Shown here one piece after another: positions 26,537 through 33,691 of a DNA stretch of 64,000 nt (positions are counted from its first letter, which is position 1; each line of letters begins with the position of its first letter). Location: the NCBI GenBank assembly GCA_965214115.1, contig CBDCAU010000004.1:1-64000 (forward strand). Direction: 5' to 3'. The notes under the pieces are model-generated. The model was not told where the DNA came from and searched no databases. It saw only the letters and a program-made list of their open reading frames with translations. This DNA comes from Owenweeksia sp965214115. GTDB lineage: Bacteria > Bacteroidota > Bacteroidia > Flavobacteriales > Schleiferiaceae. A program made the translations under genes and the position numbers.

Positions 26537-27666
26537 GTGAAAAAACCTAAGTTTACTTGCGTCATAATTGGCGGCGGCCTCGCCGGCCTCGTTTCCGCCA
26601 TCCATTTGGCGCGCTCGGGCATTAGCGTTTTGCTGATTGAAAAGAAAGAATTTCCCCGCCATAAAGTCTGCGGCGAATACGTTTCCAATGAAATCCGTCC
26701 CTATTTAGAATCGTTGGACGCTTTTCCAAAAGAACTCAAACCTTTGGAAATCAATCGCTTTCAAATCACTTCCCTGTCGGGAAAAAAATTGGAGGCGCTG
26801 ATGGAAATGGGCGGCTTCGGCATTTCCCGTTTCGCCTTCGATGATTTTCTCGATAAAAAAGCCAAAGCGGCCGGCGCGGAAATTTGGACAAACGGTACGG
26901 TCAGTTCGATAGATTTTAAAGGTTTTTTTTTTTTGAGATTTCTTTAAAGAATGGTGAAAAAATCACCGCCAAAACCGTCATCGGCGCTTTTGGAAAACGT
27001 TCCATTTTGGATAAAAATCTCAGCCGAAAATTTATCCAAAAACGCAGCGATTATGTGGGCATCAAACAGCATTTCCGTGGTGATTTTCCCAACGATTTGG
27101 TGTCGCTCCATCTTTTCGAGGGCGGCTACTGTGGATTGTCCAAAGTGGAAAATGGTGCAGTAAATTTGTGTTATCTCGCTGAAAACCAAATTTTTAAAAA
27201 ATACAATTCCATTGAAAAAATCAACCGAAACATTCTTTCTCAAAACTTTTTTTTGAAAAATTTCCTGAAAAATGCCGAACCCGTTTTTGAACCCGCGTTG
27301 ACCATTTCCCAAATCAGCTTTGAGAAAAAAACCGCCGTCGAAAACCACGTTTTAATGGCCGGCGACTCCGCCGGATTGATTCACCCCCTCTGCGGAAACG
27401 GAATGGCGATGGCCATCCACGCGGGAAAAATGGCTTCGGAAGAAACCCTCGATTTTCTGAACGGAAAAAGCGACCGCACCCAAATGGAAAAAAACTATGC
27501 CGCCCGCTGGAACAAAACCTTCCGCTCCCGCCTTCTCTTCGGCAAATGGATGCAAAAATTATTTGAAAACCCGAAACTCTTGGAAGTTGGAATTTCATTG
27601 GGAAAAAATTTTCCGTTTTTGACAAAAAAAATGGTGGAAATGTCGCACGGAAAAACGGTCAATTAG
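26537..27666 (+). pseudogene. FAD-dependent oxidoreductase (geranylgeranyl-reductase type), frameshifted at a T12 tract
   Basis: The first part has the Rossmann FAD motif IIGGGLAGLVSAIHLARSG and LIEKKEFPRHKVCGEYVS, hallmark of the geranylgeranyl-reductase/FAD-monooxygenase group. The second part has VLMAGDSAGLIHPLCGNGMAMAI, the conserved FAD-binding segment. They are in different frames, and the switch falls at 12 consecutive T (26923-26934); 10 or 13 T would restore one protein of about 375 residues. All catalytic motifs are intact, so a sequencing error, slippage or phase variation is more likely than old decay. Start GTG at 26537. Two bases separate it from the methyltransferase; it is a probable tailoring enzyme of the polyketide cluster. 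Confidence 0.8.
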
Positions 27667-27668
27667 AT

Positions 27669-28367
27669 ATGAATTTCACCCGCCGCGCCACTGAAAAAGA
27701 AATCCTTGACGACTTCGATTTGGACGGCAATGACCTTTCTGAAAATTTGGATGAAATTGCCAAAGTCAACAAATTTTTAGGGGGTTATTCTTCTGTTTTA
27801 AAAGGAATTACCAAGATTATAAAAAGTAAAGATTTAAGAAGAGAAATTTTGATTTTAGATGCCGGTTGCGGCGGCGGTGATGTCTTAAGAATGCTCTCCA
27901 GAAACACAAAAGTGCAAAATGGAAAACTGAAACTCGAAGGTATCGATGCTAATTCCAAAGCGGTGAAAATCGCTCGGAAAAAAACGGATTCACCCAAAAT
28001 CCGCTTCGCGCAAATGAATATCTTTTCACCAGAATTCCAGCAATTGAATCCTGATGTTTTTATGTTCAATTTATGTTTGCATCACTTTGAAAATGAGGAA
28101 ATTATCGATATTCTAAAAAATGTGCGAGCTAAAAATTCTACGCTTTTGATTTCGGATTTGCGCCGCAGCAAAACGGCTTATTTTTTATTCAAAGTATTTT
28201 CTAAAATTTTCAGGATTTCCAAAATCAGCCGCCACGACGGTTTGCTATCCATCCGCAAAGGTTTTTTAGAAAAAGAATGGTGGCAACTTTTACAAAAAGC
28301 TGGATTCCAAAAATTTACCGTTCAAGATCATTGGGCGTTTAGACATCTAATCATCGCTGAAAAATGA
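27669..28367 (+). CDS. Class I SAM-dependent methyltransferase
   Basis: Motif I is LDAGCGGGDVLRML (residues about 63-76), followed by GIDANSKAVKIARKK (motif II acidic region) and FNLCLHHFENEEI. At 232 residues it is the usual size of a small-molecule methyltransferase. It lies between the FAD oxidoreductase (2 bases) and the type III PKS (ATGA overlap), the same three partners as the Streptomyces srs alkylresorcinol operon (PKS, methyltransferase, FAD enzyme). It probably methylates the polyketide product. Confidence 0.87.
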   Translation: MNFTRRATEKEILDDFDLDGNDLSENLDEIAKVNKFLGGYSSVLKGITKIIKSKDLRREILILDAGCGGGDVLRMLSRNTKVQNGKLKLEGIDANSKAVKIARKKTDSPKIRFAQMNIFSPEFQQLNPDVFMFNLCLHHFENEEIIDILKNVRAKNSTLLISDLRRSKTAYFLFKVFSKIFRISKISRHDGLLSIRKGFLEKEWWQLLQKAGFQKFTVQDHWAFRHLIIAEK

Positions 28368-29425
28368 GCCAAGTAACCAAAATCTTGACCGTCGCCAAAG
28401 CGCTTCCACCATTCACGCGCAATACGGAGGAAATCTTGCCCGCCATTGAAATGTGGCTGGCCGACCAGCCTAAACGGTTTAGAGACAAGGTGTTGCGCAT
28501 TTTTAAATACGCCGAAGTGGAGCGGCGCTATTCCATTTTGGATTTGGAGGACGTGTTTACCAAAACTTCTTTTGAAGATAAAAACGACCATTACGCCAAA
28601 GCGATGACCGATTTGGCGGAAGAAGCCTTGCGCAAAGCGCTCGATACTATCAATCTCCAACCGACTGATATTGATTACCTTATCACAACCTCCTGCACCG
28701 GTTTGATGATTCCCAGCGTGGACGCGCATTTAGTGAATCGGCTCAAAATGCGGCAAGACACCGTGCGGCTCCCCGTCACCGAAATGGGTTGCGCGGGCGG
28801 CACTTCCGCGTTGATTTACGCCCACGAATTTTTGAAAGCCAATCCGGAAAAGCGCGCCGCCGTCATTGCGATGGAATCGCCCACCAGCACTTTCCAGCTC
28901 GACGATTTTTCGATGACGAATATGGTGAGTGCCGCCATTTTTGGCGATGGCGTGGCTTGCGCCATCCTCGGCCCCGATGAAGAAAACGTGCGCCCCGTCA
29001 TCCGTGACACAGGGATGTACCACTTTTTCGACGAACTACGAATGATGGGATTTGACCTGAAAAACAGCGGCTTGCAAATGGTGCTCGACCCTGCCGTCCC
29101 CGAAAAAATTGAGGAGCATTTCAACGATATTTTATTTCCATTTTTAAAGCGAAATGATTTAGAAATTTCTGATATTGAACATTTTGTATTTCACCCCGGC
29201 GGCAAGAAAATCGTGAAAATGGTGGAAGGCTTACTTCACGAAAAAGGCAAAAACATCGACACCACGAAACAGGTGCTGCGCGAATTTGGAAATATGAGCA
29301 GCGCGACGGTTTTGTATGTTTTAGAAGAATTTTTAAAGCGCGACATCCCAGCGGGCGACAAGGGTTTGATGCTCAGTTTTGGGCCGGGCTTTGCGGCGCA
29401 GCGGCTGTTGCTGGAATGGGTTTGA
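28364..29425 (+). CDS. Type III polyketide synthase
   Basis: A chalcone/alkylresorcinol-synthase-type enzyme of 353 residues. The catalytic triad can be read: Cys143 in TEMGCAGGTSAL, His277 in FHPGGKK and Asn310 in FGNMSSAT; the C-terminal SFGPGFAAQ is the family's GFGPG loop. It condenses malonyl units onto an acyl starter without its own ACP. Bacterial relatives next to fatty-acid genes use long acyl chains to give alkylresorcinols or alkylpyrones. Start ATG overlaps the methyltransferase stop. The gene is followed by a 243-base repeat gap before the FAS-like genes. Confidence 0.92.
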   Translation: MSQVTKILTVAKALPPFTRNTEEILPAIEMWLADQPKRFRDKVLRIFKYAEVERRYSILDLEDVFTKTSFEDKNDHYAKAMTDLAEEALRKALDTINLQPTDIDYLITTSCTGLMIPSVDAHLVNRLKMRQDTVRLPVTEMGCAGGTSALIYAHEFLKANPEKRAAVIAMESPTSTFQLDDFSMTNMVSAAIFGDGVACAILGPDEENVRPVIRDTGMYHFFDELRMMGFDLKNSGLQMVLDPAVPEKIEEHFNDILFPFLKRNDLEISDIEHFVFHPGGKKIVKMVEGLLHEKGKNIDTTKQVLREFGNMSSATVLYVLEEFLKRDIPAGDKGLMLSFGPGFAAQRLLLEWV

Positions 29426-29668
29426 TTTGCCACGAAGGCACAAAGAGCACAAAGACTTAGATTTTTTCAATTTAACTCCGTGTCCTTTGTGTCTTTGTGG
29501 CAGAAAAGGCCCCCTAAATCCCCCACCGTGTGCCGTATCGGCAACGATGCACGGCAAAGGGGGACTTTAGCTACACAAACGTTTATGCCCGTTTATGCCG
29601 CGCGAGAATTTCACAAGTGTTATAGTTAGCTCCGCACTTGCGGAATGGAGGTGTTTCAAAATTTTGAT
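29426..29668. repeat. Repeat-filled gap within the polyketide cluster
   Basis: It contains two inverted copies of the CACAAAG/CTTTGTG repeat (29430-29506). A CCCCCTAAATCC...GGGGGACTTTAGCTACAC repeat follows (29509-29577), interrupted in its centre by a CCGTGTGCCG...CGGCA...CACGG hairpin, and then a GCTCCGCACTTGCGGAATGG motif (about 29629-29650). No gene. Confidence 0.7.
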
Positions 29669-30505
29669 ATGAAAAAATGGGCGTTAATCCTCGGCGGCAG
29701 CCACGGCATCGGCATAGCATCGGCGAAGAAATTAGCCGAGGATGGTTTTGATTTGGTCGTGCTTTTTCGGGAGCGGAAAAAAGAGGCGCGCGAAGCGGAA
29801 AAACATTTTGAAGAAATCCGTGAAATGGGAGGGAAGTGCCTGATTTTCAATAAAGATGCTTTGAAAATGGAAGCTCAAAAAGAAGTTGGGGAAGTTTTGA
29901 GAAATGAAGGCATCAAAATTTCAGTTTTGCTGCATTCCATCGCGAAGGGAAATTTGAAACCGATGGCGGACTTTATCTCTAAACAAACTGTTTATCAATA
30001 TTTTGAAAAAGCGAATACGGAGCTTTCCGAAATTTATTCGCAACAAAAATCCTTTTTAAAAACCCAAGATTTTGAACTGACCATCCAGTCGATGGCGCTG
30101 AGTTATTTTGAATGGGTCCGCTTTCTTTTTGAAGAAAATCTGTTTGCCGAAAACGCCAATTGTATCGCTTTGACCAGTGAGGGAAGCAAAAAAGCGTGGC
30201 GTAACTACGCGGCCGTTTCGGCCGCCAAAGCCGCACTGGAAGCCATTTCCCGCTCGGTGGCTTTGGAGTTTGCGCCGCACGGAATTTGCTCCAATTTGAT
30301 TCAGGCGGGGATTACGGACACCCGTTCTTTGCAAATGATTCCGGGCAGCAAATTTTTGAAAGAACAAGCGCAGTTTCGAAATCCATTTGAACGATTGACA
30401 AAACCGGAAGATGTGGCCGAGGTCGTTGCCTTCTTGGCCTCCGAAAAATCGAAATGGGTGAACGGCCAAATTCTAACCGTAGATGGCGGAGAATCAATTT
30501 CTTGA
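29669..30505 (+). CDS. SDR oxidoreductase, enoyl-ACP reductase-like (FabI type)
   Basis: The NAD(P)-binding start is ILGGSHGIGIASAKKLAEDG. LLHSIAKGNL corresponds to the FabI HSIA motif, and the catalytic pair Tyr180/Lys187 is spaced Y-x6-K as in enoyl-ACP reductases rather than Y-x3-K. The ending VAFLASEKSKWVNGQILTVDGG is standard. It would reduce the enoyl-ACP in chain extension. The ATG at 29669 is chosen over an earlier in-frame codon. Its stop overlaps the next start (TGATG), so the two enzymes are coupled. Confidence 0.82.
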   Translation: MKKWALILGGSHGIGIASAKKLAEDGFDLVVLFRERKKEAREAEKHFEEIREMGGKCLIFNKDALKMEAQKEVGEVLRNEGIKISVLLHSIAKGNLKPMADFISKQTVYQYFEKANTELSEIYSQQKSFLKTQDFELTIQSMALSYFEWVRFLFEENLFAENANCIALTSEGSKKAWRNYAAVSAAKAALEAISRSVALEFAPHGICSNLIQAGITDTRSLQMIPGSKFLKEQAQFRNPFERLTKPEDVAEVVAFLASEKSKWVNGQILTVDGGESIS

Positions 30506-31014
30506 TGACTTTATCTCAACAAATCATTCAATTATTACCCTACGAAAAACCATTCCTTTTCGTGGATGAAATTTCGCGGATGGACGCGAACGGCTGCGAA
30601 GGTTTTTACACCTTTCGGGAAGATGAATTTTTTTACGAAGGACACTTTAAAAATTATCCTGTTACGCCGGGGGTGATTTTGACGGAATGTATGGCGCAGA
30701 TTGGGGTGGTGGCGTTGGGAATTTTTTTCGTTCAAAGTTCAAGGTTGAAAGTTCAAAGCTCAACTGTTCCAAGTTCTGAGTTCCGTGTTTCGGGTTCGCG
30801 GGGATTTGCCCTTTCCGAATCCCAAGTCTTATTTGAAAAACCTGTTTTTCCGAAAGAAAAAGTGCGGGTGGTTTCGGAGAAAATGTATTGGCGATTGGGA
30901 AAACTGAAATGCAAAGTGGAGATGTATAATGTTGAGAATGAGCGGGTTTGTAAGGGGACAATATCGGGCGTGATGGAAACGAAGCCCCCTAAATCCCCCA
31001 AAGGGGGACTTTAG
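30505..31014 (+). CDS. FabZ-like 3-hydroxyacyl-ACP dehydratase with repeat-derived parts
   Basis: A hot-dog fold dehydratase: LLPYEKPFLFVDEI, then YEGHFKNYPVTPGVILTECMAQIG, which carries the active-site His47 and Glu61 as in FabZ. Two parts look foreign. Residues about 77-100 (QSSRLKVQSS... SGSRG) are encoded by near-repeats of AAAGTTCAA, and the last residues (KPPKSPKGGL) and the stop codon are encoded by a copy of the CCCCCTAAATCC repeat. The core is intact, so it is probably functional. 169 residues versus about 150 in FabZ. Confidence 0.82.
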   Translation: MTLSQQIIQLLPYEKPFLFVDEISRMDANGCEGFYTFREDEFFYEGHFKNYPVTPGVILTECMAQIGVVALGIFFVQSSRLKVQSSTVPSSEFRVSGSRGFALSESQVLFEKPVFPKEKVRVVSEKMYWRLGKLKCKVEMYNVENERVCKGTISGVMETKPPKSPKGGL

Positions 31015-31020
31015 CTACAC
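30984..31020 (+). repeat. CCCCCTAAATCC...GGGGGACTTTAGCTACAC repeat
   Basis: The uninterrupted form of the repeat at 29509-29577; the two match at both ends, but this copy has no hairpin in its centre. It forms the last ten codons and the TAG stop of the FabZ-like gene. Confidence 0.8.
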
Positions 31021-31113
31021 GGTTCGCAAAAATCTGCTCAATCAAAATGAAAAAGCTTTTGTCACGTATATGTCGATAGTCCCACATTTGCGGGATTGGG
31101 GCTAAAAAGAACT

Positions 31114-32394
31114 ATGAAAAATCGAGTGGTCATAACGGGATTGGGAGTGGTTGCGCCGAACGGAATTGGGGTTTCCCAATTTTCCGAGGCGATTCAGTCG
31201 GGAACATCGGGGATTCGCCATTTTTCGGAGTTGGAAGAATTGGGTTTTCGTTGTCAGGTAGGAGGGAAGCCGGAAATTTCGGAGGAGGTTTTGGATGAAA
31301 ATTTTGATGCACTGGAGCGGAAGCGGTTGAAAGCGGAAGGTGTTTTATATGGGGCAATAGCGGGGCTGGAGGCTTGGCAAGATGCTGGTTTTGAAATTAC
31401 TACCGAAAAAAGTCTCGAGCCGCTGTGGAAGGTGGGCTGCATTTTCGGCGGTGGATTAAGCGCCGTTAATGTCTTGCGCGAAGCGATTTATAAAACTGAT
31501 GACCATTTGGTCAAAAAACTTGGGACGACCGCCGTGGAACAAACGATGCCGAGCGGGATTTCCGCGTTCTTGGGCGGGAAGTTGGGATTGGGTAATCAGG
31601 TTTCGACCAACGCCGCCGCTTGCAGTACGGGCACGGAAAGTATTCTGATGGCTTTTGAACGAATCCAAAACGGACAGGCGGAAATAATGCTGGCGGGAAG
31701 CTGCGATGCGGGCGGGCCCTACGTTTGGGGCGGTTTTGACGCGATGCGGGTTTTGAACTCCAAACAAAACGACGCTCCTGAAAACGCCTCGCGGCCGATG
31801 AGCGAAACGGCGGCGGGATTTGTGCCGGGCTGCGGGGCGGGCGCACTGGTTTTGGAAAATTATGACAATGCCAAAAAACGCGGCGCGAAGATTTACGGCG
31901 AAATTTTAGGCGGCGCGGTCAATTCCGGCGGGCAGCGCGGCAACGGTTCGATGACGGCGCCAAATCCCATTGGCGTTCAAAAATGTATTGAAATGGCTTT
32001 GCAAAATACTGGTATTCAATCAGGTAAGATTGATTTAATCAGCGGCCACCTGACGGCCACGATGGGCGATTCGGTGGAAATCGAGAATTGGGTGGCGGCT
32101 TTGAATCGGCACGGCAAAGATTTTCCAAAAATCAATTCTTTAAAAGGAATGACCGGGCACTGCCTAAGCGCGGCGGGCAGCATCGAGAGCGTGGCGGCGG
32201 TGCTTCAGCTTTCGCAAAATTTCATTCATCCCAATGTGAACTGCGAGGATTTGCATCCGAAAATCGCGGAAATGATTGACGAAAATTGCGTGCCGCGACG
32301 GCTGGAAACCCGCGGATTGTCTATCATTGCCAAGTCGAGCTTTGGGTTCGGCGATGTGAACAGTGTACTGATTTTCAAAAAATTACAAGAATGA
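31114..32394 (+). CDS. Beta-ketoacyl-ACP synthase (KAS II / FabF-like)
   Basis: Thiolase-fold ketosynthase of 426 residues. The catalytic Cys169 lies in NAACSTGTES, His311 in SGHLTATMGD and His348 in GMTGHCLSAAG, giving the Cys-His-His triad of elongating synthases. Sequence around ITGLGVVAPNG at the start and FGFGDVNSVLIF at the end is typical. It elongates an acyl chain on the neighbouring ACP, whose start codon overlaps this gene's stop (ATGA). It is a second, cluster-specific copy rather than the main fabF, which normally sits with acpP and fabG. Confidence 0.88.
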   Translation: MKNRVVITGLGVVAPNGIGVSQFSEAIQSGTSGIRHFSELEELGFRCQVGGKPEISEEVLDENFDALERKRLKAEGVLYGAIAGLEAWQDAGFEITTEKSLEPLWKVGCIFGGGLSAVNVLREAIYKTDDHLVKKLGTTAVEQTMPSGISAFLGGKLGLGNQVSTNAAACSTGTESILMAFERIQNGQAEIMLAGSCDAGGPYVWGGFDAMRVLNSKQNDAPENASRPMSETAAGFVPGCGAGALVLENYDNAKKRGAKIYGEILGGAVNSGGQRGNGSMTAPNPIGVQKCIEMALQNTGIQSGKIDLISGHLTATMGDSVEIENWVAALNRHGKDFPKINSLKGMTGHCLSAAGSIESVAAVLQLSQNFIHPNVNCEDLHPKIAEMIDENCVPRRLETRGLSIIAKSSFGFGDVNSVLIFKKLQE

Positions 32395-32645
32395 CCCGCC
32401 CCGAAATCGAAGACCGCCTCCGCAAAATCATCAAACCCTACGTGCAAAACGAGGAAGCATTTCAAAATCTGAATGAAAACACGGATATGTTGGCGGATTT
32501 GCAGGTGAATTCCGCGCATTTGATTGATATCATTTTGGATATGGAAGAGGAATTTGACATTGAAATAGATGATGACACGGCGGAGAAAATGCTGACGGTG
32601 GGCGAGGCGGTGGATGCGGTGGAGGGGAAGATGGGGGAGGAGTGA
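32391..32645 (+). CDS. Acyl carrier protein
   Basis: 84 residues, acidic and helical, with the pattern of ACPs: RKIIKPYVQNEEAFQNL, then NTDMLADLQVNSAHLIDIILDMEEEFDIEIDD. The phosphopantetheine Ser is Ser41 within VNSAHL; the usual DSL motif is changed to NSA, which may limit recognition to dedicated partners. Coupled to the ketosynthase by a 4-base overlap; last gene of the polyketide cluster. Confidence 0.87.
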   Translation: MTRPEIEDRLRKIIKPYVQNEEAFQNLNENTDMLADLQVNSAHLIDIILDMEEEFDIEIDDDTAEKMLTVGEAVDAVEGKMGEE

Positions 32646-32682
32646 TGGGGCGGAATTCAAGAATAGTTAAGCATAACAAATA

Positions 32683-33327
32683 ATGAAGAGGTTTTATCTG
32701 AGCATATTTTTTCTTTTCACCTCGTTAGTTTTTTCCTGTGGCACCGATGTCGAAAATCAAATAATCACTGAGAAAACAGTAAAGGACGAAGGAATCAGAA
32801 CCATAGCCTATCCAAAGAAATTCGAGAACCGCGAATCCTATTCCCTTTATCTCCAAGGATTAGAATGTATAAGAAGAGATGAGTATAAACAGGCTAAAGT
32901 CTTTTTTGAAAAAGCACTGAAAATTGACCCCAAAAATTCAATAATTATTAATGACCTTGGTCTGACTGAGAAACGGCTTTGTAACTATGATATAGCTTCG
33001 GAACTGTTTAAAAAAGCAATAGGTTTAGATAGCACTTACTACGAAGCGTACGGTAATCTTGGGCTCAACCTTTATTACGATGAAAAATTTAATGAGGCCA
33101 TTCAGATTCTGAAACTACCCACTATTGATAGTACAAGTCGCATCGAGCGTGGAGCAATTTATTACCACCTTTTTATGAACTTTACCAAGCTTGAGAATTG
33201 CGATAGTGCTTATCATTACTATAGTTTGCTTAAAGAATTTGCTACCAACAAGATATTTCTTGAAAATGTGGAAGAGTTTAAAGAAGACGAGTTTGAAAAG
33301 AATTGCCGTCTCAAAAACTATCAGTAA
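32683..33327 (+). CDS. TPR-repeat lipoprotein, 214 aa
   Basis: Signal peptide with lipobox LVFSC (Cys19), then at least three tetratricopeptide repeats (YLQGLECIRRDEYKQAKVFF, LGLTEKRLCNYDIASELF, YGNLGLNLYYDEKFNEAI). It is likely a membrane-anchored protein-binding scaffold. Codon use is AT-rich compared with the polyketide genes, and it is probably not part of that cluster. ATG start at 32683. Confidence 0.8.
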   Translation: MKRFYLSIFFLFTSLVFSCGTDVENQIITEKTVKDEGIRTIAYPKKFENRESYSLYLQGLECIRRDEYKQAKVFFEKALKIDPKNSIIINDLGLTEKRLCNYDIASELFKKAIGLDSTYYEAYGNLGLNLYYDEKFNEAIQILKLPTIDSTSRIERGAIYYHLFMNFTKLENCDSAYHYYSLLKEFATNKIFLENVEEFKEDEFEKNCRLKNYQ

Positions 33328-33691
33328 CTGCTAAGAATTCATTGCTTTGCTGAAGCTATCCGGCCAAAGACGCTGATAGGTCAGCCTGCCCCGCCGAAAA
33401 CTCATTCCCCAAATTCCCGCTCCCAATTGATTCCTTCGACTTGCACCCCCGGTTCTCAGCAAAGGACGAACAATGCAATTGTAACATAAAGATTTTGCTC
33501 TAAGGCGAGAGTTCAGGGTTTTTTTCTTTTGGAAGAATCCTAAATTGTCCCGTCCTATTTTAGGTAGGGGTTTTCGAAGTTTCCCCAAGAAATCATTCCC
33601 AAAACATAGAATTCATCCCAGCGCATTTTGCTCAGAATAAATACCGTCAAACCCGAGCGTACATAAGTCTTCCGACTGAATTTCCATCAAA
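33328..33691. other. Intergenic region without a recognisable gene
   Basis: The 364 bases separate the convergent TPR lipoprotein and usher-like genes. A minus-strand frame of 85 codons (33331-33588) exists but has an Arg/Leu-rich, non-protein-like composition and no recognised feature. No clear terminator hairpin was seen. Confidence 0.5.

Noticed and set aside
33331..33588. 85-codon minus-strand frame between the TPR lipoprotein and usher-like genes
   Set aside because: Arg/Leu/Ser-rich with no motif, no promoter box and no homology recognised; treated as intergenic.
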